Shown here one piece after another: positions 32,241 through 44,900 of a stretch of DNA of 64,000 nucleotides; position 1 is the first letter of the stretch; the number at the start of each line of letters is the position of its first letter. This DNA comes from Odiellus spinosus (taxonomy: Eukaryota; Arthropoda; Arachnida; Opiliones; Phalangiidae). Location of the stretch: the NCBI GenBank assembly GCA_963920705.1, contig OY987230.1, positions 9,619,185 to 9,683,184 of the forward strand, in the 5' to 3' direction. The translations under genes were made by a program, and so were the position numbers. Below the pieces are notes generated by a model. The model did no database searches, was not told the DNA's origin, and was given only the letters and a program-made list of their open reading frames with translations.

Positions 32241-32600
32241 GGCCAAAATAGTTTGGGCAGGGAAAAGGGGTATATATAGCTTTCGCTAACCTTTATTCAT
32301 CGAGCGAGTAACCGAGAAGAGTTGGGGAAAACCCCCCCCCCCTTCTCAACGTCTAGACGTTTATCGTAACCCTAGGCATTCGGTAACTGCACCACAAAGA
32401 CCCGTAGAGGGAGGAGATGAGTGGAGTGGAAGGTTGATGTGGACTATATTAGTGAGGGACGCCTCGCTAATATGGCCCGCTGAGATCGGACACTTGAGGT
32501 TGGACCTTGGTGTAGGGATGGTCGGAGGTGATTGTAACAATGGGAGACGTCCCATCGCGTATAATCGCCTTCTACTGTCCAGCATCGAGGTTTGATGGTG

Positions 32601-33048
32601 AAAGGCGATAATATGCAATTGGAGACGTCCTGTTGCATATAATTGCACGACACCTGAAACTCAATGTGGCAGCCACGCTTAAAGGAGGTAATTCCCGTTA
32701 AACGGAATTGAACGATAAGCTGGCATGATTACGTCTCTAGACTTTTTGCTCCACGAGCTAGGTCACGTGATTTCCGCTTACACAGGATATCCGCTTACAC
32801 AGGAAGTGACACACACACACACACAAAGGCGATAATATGCAATTGGAGACGTCCTGTTGCATATAATTGCACGACACCTGAAACTCAATGTGGCAGCCAC
32901 GCTTAAAGGAGGTAATTCCCGTTAAACGGAATTGAACGATAAGCTGGCATGATTACGTCTCTAGACTTTTTGCTCCACGAGCTAGGTCACGTGATTTCCG
33001 CTTACACAGGATATCCGCTTACACAGGAAGTGACACACACACACACAG
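32601..33048. repeat. 224-bp tandem duplication
   Basis: Two units starting AAAGGCGATAATATGCAATT, identical by eye, each ending in (AC)n. The junction falls in the CA tract, consistent with slippage or unequal exchange at the microsatellite. Confidence 0.95.
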
Positions 33049-33084
33049 ACACACACACACACACACAGATCTGACCAGTGTAAA

Positions 33085-33118
33085 ACCTCCCCCTGAACTA
33101 AAGTTCAGTCGGGGAGGT
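33085..33118. other. Stable stem-loop
   Basis: ACCTCCCC-CTGAACT-AA-AGTTCAG-T-CGGGGAGGT: 16-17 pairs with one bulge, next to the CA tract and followed by AAAAATCACTCG. Resembles the subterminal hairpin of a Helitron but no CTRR end follows at the expected distance. Confidence 0.6.
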
Positions 33119-33556
33119 AAAAATCACTCGTTGTTGGGTTGCTTAAAAGTTTTTAGTCTGAATTATAATTTTTTACTAGTATACTACAATTTTGATCGAA
33201 TAATTTAACCAAGTGTTTTCAATATTTCATTAATTTTTAACACGCAGACCTTATTTTGTTCATGTACAACTACTTTCAAACGTCGTCTGCTATTCGTTAG
33301 AAAAAATAAAAATGTCAAAACATCCAGCTGGATAGGAATTTCCAACAACTAACATCCCATATAATAGTACAAGCGAGTAATGTAGGAGTATTTAACTTAT
33401 CAAAACGCGCAAGCTGCTTTTTGTGGACTGTGATATTATTATTGGTTATGCTGTAGTCCCCCCAACGAAGGCCTTTATAACAGCTTAATACCTTTTTCTT
33501 TAGTCGCTTTGAAAGTCTTTAGATATTAGTAAGAAATTTCAATAATAAAAAGAAAA

Positions 33557-34469
33557 ATGCGTGAATTGGAAGAAATCACGATGTTAAGTTGGAACCATAT
33601 TAATGCCGATACAGAAATTCAAATAAAATCGGAGAAATGTTTCGGCAAAAGTACAAAATTGCTAACAATTTTGGATGACGGTAAGCGAGTTCATTATATC
33701 TCACGGAAAAGTAAAAATCTACCATCCTCGTATGTAGTTCTAAAGCTGCGTTCATACTAGGGCTTGGAATCAATTTAAACTGTTTCAAAATAGCTACGTT
33801 CACACTACAGACTTTGAAACCGTTTTAAACCGTTTTGGAAAGGTCAAATAATAAAATTTTGGGGTCACCCATGTAGACCTTTGATAAAGAAACCAAATTA
33901 ATATCTAAAAAGTCGATTTGACGACTCGAAACGGTTTGAAATCGGTTTCAAAATGTCAAGTGTGAACGTAGCTAATGTTTCGCAAGAGCCTTGGGAACGG
34001 GAAACCGTCTTTCCTCGAATTGATTTGATTCGATTGAAATCAAACCGTTTCAAATCGGTTAAGAAATGCTGTGACAGTAGCTTTATAGAATCGATTTCAA
34101 TCAGTTTCTCGAAACTGATTCGGGAACCAGTTTCAAACCGATTCGGCTTCAACAGCAGACAGATGATTAAATAATAAATCGGTTTAGGAAGGTAATGTGC
34201 GAACAGATAGCGCTTAAAACGATTCGGGGAGATTGGAATATCGGTTTGAAATCGATTTGGATAGGCTAGTGTGAACGTAACTCAAGTAGTTTCGAAAAAT
34301 CGAATCAAATCGATTCGATAAAAGACGGTTTCTTGTTCACACAACTCCAGCGAAACTTTTTGCAACAATTGAAATCGATTTCAAGGCCTAGTTTGAACGC
34401 AGCTTTAGTATATATCAATCGTTTCCTTACATTTTTTTAGCATATTATAAACCCTGCAAATGCGGATGA
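33557..34469 (+). CDS. Possible tiny two-exon gene with a MITE in its intron
   Basis: ATG at 33557 opens a frame (MRELEEITMLSW...) ending TTGGATGACG|GTAAGC at about 33681. The segment CATTTTTTTAG|CA at about 34441 could be its acceptor, giving a C-terminus YYKPCKCG and a stop; the product would be about 50 residues. AATAAA at 34605-34610 is downstream. The intron would consist mostly of the palindrome 33741-34407. No family recognised. Support is only ATG, splice consensus and codon flow, so it may be spurious. Confidence 0.25.
33741..34407. mobile_element. Palindromic element with TAAAGCTGCGTTCA ends
   Basis: TAAAGCTGCGTTCATACTAG at left is mirrored by CTAGTTTGAACGCAGCTTTA at right. A second nested inverted pair is GCTACGTTCACACTA / TAGTGTGAACGTAACT. 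The interior is dense in AAACCGTTT / GAAATCGATTT palindromes. Resembles 28879-29312 in design (TTCACACTAG ends, GGTTT/AAACC body). Confidence 0.85.
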
Positions 34470-35126
34470 TGTAACGTGATATCAAAATTCCAAGGCTAAA
34501 TAGTTACTCATGTACAGTTATCAGCTAGTAGTAGACTAGACCCAGGCCTGGAAATAAGGATTTCTTTAAAACTAGTCCTCATGATTGGTGACGCTATGGT
34601 CTGCAAGAATAAAGTGGTCCTTAGAACCAGCGACTACTGGTCCCAAGATTGATTCATTTATTGTGTATAAAAGAAAAAAGTCTTGGAGTAGAAATTTTAA
34701 GAAAGCTTGAATTTTTATACTGCTCCCGCTTCAATTCCCATTAAACAACTTAATTATTAAACTACACTTAATTTTTCAGTAAAAAACTGGTCTACACAAT
34801 TAATAAACTGGTTTTGCACCAGTGGACTTGTCAGCTACAGGCTTGATGCCTTGATATAAAAATACATAATTATCTCGGTAACAGTAACAATGTCCGTCAC
34901 TAATGCTGTCTACAATATTACCTCTCCGAATACCATCATCCAAATACTAAATAAAATATAGAATTATATTTTAACAGTAACTATGCCCGTCACTAACGCT
35001 GCCACATTCGTAATCATTTTGTAATTAAAGTCCGCTATTTTTGACGGGTAATAGCTAGCTATATAAGTTCAGATTTGAAACGTTATGGGTATTTAAAGGA
35101 GCGTTCACACTAGTTTAAAAGCGTTA

Positions 35127-35466
35127 TTAAAGGGAGAATGCAACCGATCAACAAGTGATATATATCGATTCCTTATGGTTTAAATTGGCCTAGTCCAACA
35201 GCTATTAAACTAGAAATAAATTTAAAACTTACAATCAAAATAGGTTTAGCTGTATACATGGAGATCCTGAACTCCTCATATAAAAACTACCGACCAATGA
35301 CATTGATCGATGGCCCTTATATGGGGAATTCAGGATCTCCAAGAATCCAGCTAAGCCTATTTTCCGGGAAAGTTTTAAATTTATTTCTAGTTTAATATTG
35401 GTTTGTAATTTTTTTAACAGGTGAATTAGGCCTATTTAAACTTGTTAGGTGGCATGCTCTCTTTAA
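35127..35466. mobile_element. TTAA palindromic MITE, family A (copy 2, member 1)
   Basis: Counterpart of 641-980 with the same ends and inner marks. Confidence 0.85.
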
Positions 35467-35950
35467 CAGGTTTTGAAGCCCTCCTTCAAAAACGAATCAA
35501 TTTTCTGTGATATTCGAGATTTCAAAATGCATTGTCCTGGTCTGATTCAATCGGTCAGCTGGGCAGTTAGAAAATTTCATACAGGGGAAATATTCGAATG
35601 GGAAATTATTGTTGTTCAAAAAGAGCCTTGAAGCAACTATGACGGTTACAATTAAATTATATATAAGGGAATTAGTTCACAAAGTGATATCCGTTACCAT
35701 CAACTTCGTTAAAACGAGTTTTTACAGTATATTCAAAAGAGAATGCGGAAATAACATCTGGTTCGCGCGAATGACTCGGTCATTCATACAAATCCCGTAT
35801 ACTTCAGCCAAAATTCACTAAACCAATTCCAAATATATAATTCTCTAGAAACGTCAGTATGTCTGCAATGCTAACATATACACGGAATATGCATATTTAT
35901 GTTAAACTTTATTAAAAAAAAAATTTTTTGTTTTTGTTTTTTGGCATTAG

Positions 35951-38900
35951 TGTCTGGAGAAGCTTATGGCGGGGAAGTTCTGGCGATAATGGGGGCAAGT
36001 GGTGCTGGAAAAACAACCTTATTGAAGTAAAAGTTAATTTCTGAGAATCTGATCTAAAAACATTAACCAAATGGTACTATTTAAAGTATATTAACCGGGG
36101 GAAAGTCGCAAAAGGTGCGATACACTGGTCGAATAGAGATTAACGCCGAATTAGTCAACAGCGAACAATTGTCTAGAAAAACCGCTTACGTCCGACAATT
36201 CGAAGATTACTATCCACACTTAACTGTCAAAGAACATTTGCAGTTCTACGTAAGTTAAGACATTTAAATCTCAAGCCCCTTAGGCGTCCTGTAGCTTCTG
36301 TTTAACTAAAGGTTTAGGGCACCACTTGGAGTTGCCCGTTGACATTTCTAATCTTACCCAAGATAGATTTTTCTCTTTGTGAATTTATAAATCTGTCTAC
36401 TAAGGTTTTTTTACCAAACTTTAGAAAATAATTTAAACACCAAAAACTTGTCTAATAAATAATAATTGTGAAAAGATTCTAGAATAGGTTTTTCGGCACG
36501 GCGATTCCTAAAATTATTTCAAAAGCTGTTCCACTGTTAGCTACAAGTTTGCCTTTAACCAATTTAATGACGCATTAATAGTTCCTCCCTTAAGATATTG
36601 GAAAAACAATAGACAAAGCGCGAGATCTTACAGGACTCGAAATTCATTTAAATCTTTAATTGCGGTCAGATTTTGACGTTTTATTTAAACACGTATAGGC
36701 GGAATTAAAACTGGGTAGAGAATTAAACAAAGACCAGATAGAGAAAACAGTGAACATCATGATTGATGACGTAAGTGTTACCTATAAACTACTAACAAAA
36801 GTTAGTTACTTTATTCTATTAAAGTAAAGAAAACCTCGTAGCTTAATACTATCAGCAAAGTTAAACTAGCTCATCACTTAAAACTAGCCAAAAAAAAGTC
36901 ATCAACCCTGTCTGGTTCGAGTGATTGGACTCTTCCTCGATATTTTGAGTCGGGAGAGAGGGACTGAATTTAGGCGAGCCGCGCTTCGCTCTATTGAATT
37001 CCCTCCCAACTCCGAAATTTCTCCAGAGAGTGGCGCTTCCGATTTCAATATTTACACCAACTGCGACCGCTAGAGTGTCTCGAATCAGAATCTGCCGGTA
37101 TATTTACCAGGACCTAAGCTACGGGGCGTTGTTTACTTTTATGGAATAAAGCGATAGACTTTTGCTACTAATTAATATTTAGTTTAATCACTGTATAAAC
37201 AACTAAACCTTTCTTCCAACCCCAATTTTGACGCTCTCAGTTGCAACTATCAAAATGCGCTTCTAGCTACGTGGGAAATCCAGGTTTCATGAGTACTCTC
37301 TCAGGCGGAGAGTACAAAAGACTGGTATTAGCGTCAGAGGTAAAGAAAAATACCATTTCCATTGAGGTTATATAAACATGAAGTCCAATCTACTCTTAAT
37401 AGATAAGATAAATATCGAAACCTGGCATTCATAAGCGTCCTCTAACGGCAAGCAAAAGTAGTAACTAACAAAACCCATGCACGTGGTTTTGTTAGTTACT
37501 AAACTTTGTCACTGTTTGCCTTTAGAGGACGTTTATGAACGCCAGGTTTTGTTATTCATCTGAATCTATTCGCAACGAAAAAGGCATCCGTGACATTTCG
37601 GATTGTGGCGCTAGGCAGAGGGAAATTATATTTAATCGTTTTAGGCAAGCATCGGCGCCTCCTTGGGTGAAAACCGAACTATAGCGATAGTTAGCCGAGC
37701 TTGATATTGGCCTAGTGACCCATAAAGCCTTAATCTCAGTGTCAGAGAGTGGGGAGATGGAAAATTTATTTTCTGCGGTATTACTCCCACCATAGGCCTA
37801 ATTGAAATTGATTTTGCTATGACGTCATCAAAGTAGTAAAACTAGAAAGTCGATTTTTTACGAAATTTTGTTGAACAGTGAGATATCCGTTATTATTAAG
37901 ATAAGGGTTCAGATAAAGGCAAGCAAGTATTTCGACTTAAGACCTTTATACAGGATAACCATACGTTTGCGGTACCTCGAAGATTTTAGGTTATACATGT
38001 ACGATACAATTAAATATAAAAACTTGCGTTCTCAAAATAATTTGGTACTCATTTAAATGGGCCAGCTAGTAACAACAGCGAAATTTAGCTTTTATATTTA
38101 CTAGTAATGCCTCGTTTTCTTAGCTCTCAGAGCTGACTAGCTCTCCAATGACCTTATTAATACAGGGTTGTCAGTATCATTTCTTGTTAGTTTAACCTCA
38201 TCATTTTTAATTGTACAGCTTTTAACTGACGTCCCTATCATAACTTGCGACGAACCAACTACGGGGTTGGACAGTTTCGTGGCCCAAGAAGTCATGTCGG
38301 CCTTGCGCTTGATAGCTGACAGAGGGAAGGTGGTTATGTGCACCATTCATCAACCGTCTTCCAGAGTTTTTGAAATGTTTGATAGGCTTATGTTACTCAG
38401 TGACGGAAAAGTGGCCTTCAACGGAAATCGCGAAGAAGCTAAGAGTTTCTTCAGCTCGTAAGTATAGAAGTATACACTGAGACCGCAAGGGTATTGGAGT
38501 GATTGAAGTAATTGTGTGCCACCGTGGCTGGTTACTTTGTATACATGTGCATTGTTTTGAAATTTTAATTATTCGTAATTTTTCGTTTTTTTATTGGCTA
38601 CTCAACAGGTTTTTCTTTCAATCCAAATTATATTTTATTTTTAGATTAGAGCTACCGGTACCTAAGAATATGAACCCAGCTGACTTTTTTATCAGAACTT
38701 TAGGGATTAAACCGGGATACGAGGAAGCTTGTCACTCTAGAAACAAGGTAAATAAATCAGACACGCACAGTGACGTCGCTAGTGTTCTTAATTAGGGGAG
38801 AGCGCTAGACTGGGCTATATCTAATTTACGTTTTAGATAACAAATCTAATTACGCAGAATTTCTAATATTTTAATCCAAATTACTTAAATCTATGAAGCC

Positions 38901-41900
38901 CATATTATCCTTCAAAGTCTAAAAGTTCAAAGTAAAATATATGTGGAGCTTAATCCTTCCCAAAAAGGACCTATAGCGATGCCGCTAGACACACATCAAT
39001 TTTTTGTGACAATTAACAATTAAAAAACTATACTCAGATCATTTGCCAAAGTTTTCGTAGCCAAACATCTACTAGAAGAACTATAATTAAGAGTACAAAA
39101 GTATTTACCACTTTCTTGCTATTTTTAATTTTAAAACCTGTCAAATCTAAAAATATTTAATGATTTTAACTCGTAGAAAAATGACGAAGATGAAAAAGGG
39201 TAAGTACGATTATCATCCTTTTTAAAGTATTCTTAGTTTCATATATTTATTTATTTTTAGTAATTAATGTAAAGGAAATAGAAGGATCTACCATAAGCCT
39301 ATTATTATAGTTTAATAATATTTTTATGTCATAGCCTAGGGTTAGTAATAAACAAAACCCCTCACAAGGATTCCAAGGATTTAAAAAGATGCCAACAAAG
39401 TCAGACATTTGCTATTGGTGGCTTTGACGAGTCAGGTGAACCAAGTACAGGATGACCGCAACCAAAGTATATGAAAATATAAAACTACTGAAATTATAGG
39501 AAAATATACGTTTCAGCTATGAAGTTGACCCAAGTTCCCAAAGAGATACGTTTTCACTTCATTTTTGTAGTTTTCAAGCGCCACCAAAAATCTATCATTA
39601 TATTCCATAAAGGTAAACAACGCCCCGTACCTTAATACTATTAGCAAAGATCCAGGTAAATGTAGCGGCAGATTCTAATTAGAGACACTCTAACGGACAC
39701 AGACGGTGCAAATAGTGAACGGAGGCAACGCCACGCTTGGTGAGAGGGGGGGGGGGGGTAAAATAGCCAAACGCGGCTAGCCTAAATATCGAGGAAGAGT
39801 CCAAATTACTCGAGCCAGACGGGGGTGATGACTTTTCTGGCTAGTTTTAAGTGATGGGCTAGTACGTTTACCTGGCCCTTTGCCGATAGTAATAAGTTAC
39901 GGGGCGTTGTTTACTTTTATGGAATAAAATGATGGACTTTTGGCGCCACATATTTATTAAAAACACGCAGTGAAAACCCGCAAATATGAAAGAAATATTT
40001 GAAAAATACAAAAATTTAGAGAAATTATAGAAACATAGAAAATATAGAAAATGTGGTCACTATGAAAGTACAAAGGGTCAACTCCGTCTTTGAGGTGAAA
40101 GGCGGTTAAATTGGAAGAGCGAATAGCACATAGAAAATGTCTGACCACTTTGGATTACACAAGTCAATGAAAATCTTAGCCTCCTTGAGAAAGCCCATGT
40201 TTATTCGCTATCCTAGTCATAGCTAATCAGGTTTTTAAAGGAAGAATTAATTCCAACAAGAAGTAATTTTCTAATATTTCTATTAAAATACCTCAACTTC
40301 ATCATAGTAATAACATTAAGTGGAATTCCATTTTTAATTTGCAATCCGTGGGGGATGCAATGATTTATAACTTAAAGGGGAGTTGCTTTTATTTGATAAC
40401 ATAAGCTAATAAGCATTTAAAATCATCAATACATAAGGCTAGTCTTTTTTACTACTCAATCTATATCTACCTCTGTCTTAAGTAAATTTAATTACCCCCA
40501 TATACTTAAAATATTAAGTAGTAGGAATCGTTTTGGAGCATCAACGTGCGCTCAAATTAGGCTACTAATGTGGAGAATCTTGATAATGAAATGGCGATCG
40601 GAAACGAACTGGCTAAATCCGATAATTATGCAACTGGTAAAGCGTTGATCCTGTTAAAGGGAGAATGCAACCTTATTACAGATGGTTTCTTAACGATTCC
40701 GTATAGTTTAAATAGGCCTAGTCTACGAGTAAATATATTTAAAAACAAATATAAAACTAGAAATTTAAAACTTAAGGGGAAAATAGGCTTAGCTGGATTT
40801 ATGGAGAAACTAAATTCCTTCGCATTGAAGGGTCATCGACCAATGAGCAAAGACCCGTTGTTAAGGCGAGAACTACATGAAACTCCCAATAACATTCCTT
40901 TGGTCGCTGACCCTTCAATGCGAAGAAATTCCGGATCTCCATGAATCCAACTAAGCCTATTTTCCAGGTAAGTTTTAAACTGATTTCTAGTTTAATACTT
41001 GTTGGTAAACTTTTTATTGGTGGATTATGCCTATTTAAACGATACGGAATCGATTAAAAAAAAAAAAAAGATTGCTTGATATTAGGTTGCATTCTCCCTT
41101 TAAAATCCGAGAACCTTATAGAATTTCGAGTTTATATTTTGCTCCCTCTCAATTAAGATATTCACTGCCATATTTTGCGTCATTTTCTGGCAACAAGAAA
41201 AAACTGATGTGGGAGCGCAAAATACAGATAATGGGCTTTTCATGATGTTTCTAGGTTTCTCATTCTTTTTCTTATTGGCAGAATCAATAGTGAGTACGAA
41301 CAGAAACTAAGAGCAAAAGTAACAAAATAAACCTCAATTCGGGAGGATAAGTGTACAACCATGGCCATAGACGCGATGTTAATGTTTCTCGTTTCGACAA
41401 ACACTGTAATTGAGGCTACCTCGCAATACAAGGTACTTCATTTGACATGGTCGATGAAAAGTAGTTCTAGTAGGAACTATCGCGATTATATAAGAAAGAT
41501 ACAGAAGCATAAACCTACTTATTTTGTGCTGAGGATCCATTTTTTTCAGAAATTAAGCTGACATTTTAACGATAGCAAAACCAGTTTGATGACTAATTTC
41601 ACTTTTGAGTACAAAAACTCGAGAAAAAATCCTCATTATTTTACCAAATACAAAACAGTTTGTAGGCGTATAAATGCGCTGGCATTTTCACACTACGAAG
41701 ATGTATCACAAAAAATGGCTTAGTTGTACACTTTCCCCCAGAAATGAGGTTTTTTATGTTACTTATACTATAGTAAACAAAAGATAGAAGTCAGGAAAGT
41801 TTCCAGATGCAAAACACCTCTCTGCTCGGTTTCAAGGTCAAATTACTCGGGCTAGGACACAAGGAGGAGCTTCGAAAATATTCCCGCTAGATTAGGGCCA

Positions 41901-44900
41901 AAACTGCGTGGCTAACTTCTCCACTTGGTAATAATGGGCCTTTTTACCCACCGTTTAAGCGCTGTTTTAGGGATAATTTGGATTTAAATTCGAAGCTCCT
42001 CCTCGTGTCCCAAATCCGAATAAACGGACCCTACTTGATTTGACAGAGGTTTCACCAAGTTGTAGGGTTGATACTTAAAATTGTAGATGGTAACCAACCA
42101 CTTTGAAAAAAGTAAACTAAAAATGAGCTGTTTTGCGCAAATTAGATGAAATAATCAATTAATAAACATGGGCGGTTTAATCCCAGAATAGTATTAAAAT
42201 CTATTGACATAGTATCTTGTTTTTGAGCGCCACCCACTATCTAACTTCTCTGGCAATGCTAACGTCGTAATTTTTCAGTTGATTTTTATTCTCGGTAATT
42301 CTTAATGTTAAAAAGAGGCATTAGGAAACAAATTATGCTATAAATATATTTTTCCGCTCAAGTTTCACTCGTAAATCACGAGAATTATTATTTTTTTAAT
42401 ACTGTAAACTTGTCTAACTATGAAAATAGTTAACTTTTAATAACCAATTTACCAAAATATAAACTTTAATAACCTTTTTCCAAAATAGTAACTTTTAGTA
42501 GCCTTTTTCCAAAATAGTAACTTTTAGTAGCCTTTTTCCAAAATAGTAACTTTTAGCAACCTTTTTCCAAAATAGTAACTTTTAGTGAAAATAGTAACTT
42601 AGTATCATCCGCGCAACTTGGCAAAGCTACAAAGTGAAATCAATTCTGACTAATTTCTTGTCTACAGTTTCTTAACTATATACTAACCAAGTGTTACAAT
42701 TTTCAGGGATTGTCAGCAAACATAAGACTAACGTATAAAGAACGAAACCAAAATTTGTACGGCACTGTGGTTTTTCTTTTCAGTTCATTTTTCAGTTGGG
42801 TAAGTTAAATTCTGATACCCTCTTCAGACGAAACGTAAGTAGCCTTACGTTCAATAAACCTCAGTTAAATCTGATTTAAACTCTGTTTATTATGCCTCGT
42901 CTGAAGAGGTTATAAGAAATGCTAAAGAAAGGGAAGCTGCCAATCAGGGTTAAAGATACCTACGTATTTCCGACCTGCGCCTGTAGAAATGTTTCAACAG
43001 TCGAGCACCCTTGCTCAGACATCCCCCACGTGGTACTGATCTGCCCAGCTCTTACCCAGTGGCGCGCGGGAAAATCCCTACACAACACCGCGGACACGCT
43101 CCTAAGTTGCTTGGGGCTAACTGGTGTAGAGGCGTTCGATTGGGACCTCGTGAACACCACAAAAAACGTTCTTCAACAGTGGGGTCGCCTACGACTTGAC
43201 GCGTATTAACTTTTGTTCTAACTTTGCTCTAAGTACCATTTACAGTTCACTTTAGTTAAAATTGTATCGTGTATATCTTTGTATTTTACACTCCTTGCGA
43301 GTTTTACTCCTCCCTGATACAAAAGGGACCATTTATATGGATGGAAATAAACCATTCACTCATTCATTCAGAGAGAAGCCGACAAACAGGGTCAAATAGT
43401 TTAGGGGTTTATATTGTAGCGTTGCAAAGTACAGGGCTGCTCCCTAAGATGGGGAAGGTCAGCTTAAAGGGAAAATACAGCCTAACAAGATTCCTTACGT
43501 TTAAATAGGGTTAATCCAACAGTAAAAAAAATTTACAAACAAATTTTAAACTAGAAATAAACTTAAAACTTCAGATCAAAATAGGCTTAGCTGGATTCAT
43601 GGAGATATCCTGAATTCCCCGTATAAGGACATTGATCATGGAGATACTGCATTCTCCATATAAGAGCCATCGATCAATGTCATTGGTCGCTAGTCTTTAT
43701 ACGGGGAGTTTAGGTGATCTCCACGAATCCAGCTAAGCCTATTTTCATCTTAAGTTTTAAAGGTACAGACCGGGATAAAAAAAAGTGTGTCTTAAATTAT
43801 AGAGCGTATATTAAAACGACTAATATCATATCGCAAAAAATTTAATAGTTAGTAGATATTAAGATATTTACGTTTATTATAAGCAAAAAGTGATCTCTAG
43901 TGAACGCCATTTTAGTTTTTTCATACCCTTTCGATGCCTGCTGAGGATCGGCTTCGCCGATTGGTTTATTTCTCACCTAAAGTCACTTGACTCTAGCTGA
44001 AAATAGATGCGGGTATAAGCGCGCTCAATTTCTTTAGAGTCAAATAAGATATGCCGGGCCGAAACATAGGCTACTTCCGAAGGATCCCGCGCGCGAACAC
44101 TAACCCGAAGGTCGGTCGGCCAGCTGAGCTAGTAGTAGTCAGTACTAGGTATTAACCGAGTCTTAAGTTGATTTGAAGAATTAGAAGGTAAGAACTAAAC
44201 TGCATTCATTAATTACGCAATTAGTCATGTTTTCGTAGAAAGTTAGAAATCACAAAATTACGGGTCTTCTTACGAAGTTACGAACAGACGATCCGACTGC
44301 AGCGACTCGAATGGCCTTCGTTTCGCGAATCTTTATTGGGTGACTTAAAGGCCAATCATTGAAGCGGATCCTTATTTTTCAAACTCGAAATGCCGGGAAG
44401 CAAATATGGCGTTCTTCTAGGAACGTCAATTTCGGTTTTAAAATGATATTTATAAATTAACCAAGACTTAAATCACTATAATGTGTTTTGATTTGTAGGT
44501 TTTTAAGCATGCTCTTTCCAATGGAAGTACTTTTAAAGTTGGGTTGCCTTTCCCTTTAAGTTTATTTCCAGTATAATATTTGTTTTTAAGTTTTTTTACT
44601 GTTGTATTAGGCCTATTTAAACGGCGAGGAATCGATAAAAAACACTTGTTTTTAGGTTGCATTCTCTCTTTCAAGACAAAAATACAAACGAATTAAATCT
44701 TCAGAAATGTTTCTAAAAAATAACCCATGCTCAAAGAAAAGCGGGTATCTAATACATTCCCACAGGCGACTGTTGAATTGTTTCAGGGTCAAAGGACAAA
44801 TGTAATTTTTTTAAAATTGGGCAAAACAAGTAACCCTAACTCTTGTGCAGATTAAAACACCGCATCTACCACTTAATCTAATTTTTAATTTATTTTTTAA

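Larger units (their letters stand above)
32245..33120. repeat. GC-richer repeat block: TATA motif, 224-bp tandem, (CA)n, hairpin
   Basis: TATATATAG at 32271. Related phrases GGAGACGTCCCATCGCGTAT and GGAGACGTCCTGTTGCATAT. A 224-bp unit is repeated head to tail (32601-32824 and 32825-33048). A (CA)n tract lies at 32810-32826 and 33032-33067, and a stem at 33085-33118. Open frames on the minus strand at 32361-32653 only translate this repetition. Identity unknown; a retroelement end is possible but I see no protein domain. Confidence 0.6.

Noticed and set aside
32361..32653. Overlapping minus-strand frames of 69-95 codons
   Set aside because: They translate the internally repeated GGAGACGTCC block; no domain and frames shift between repeat units.
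33085..33118. Helitron 3' end
   Set aside because: Good hairpin, but no CTRR terminus just after it and no TC start was found.
40570..40944. 124-residue open frame
   Set aside because: Runs into a palindromic TTAA MITE; the copy-1 equivalent has stops.
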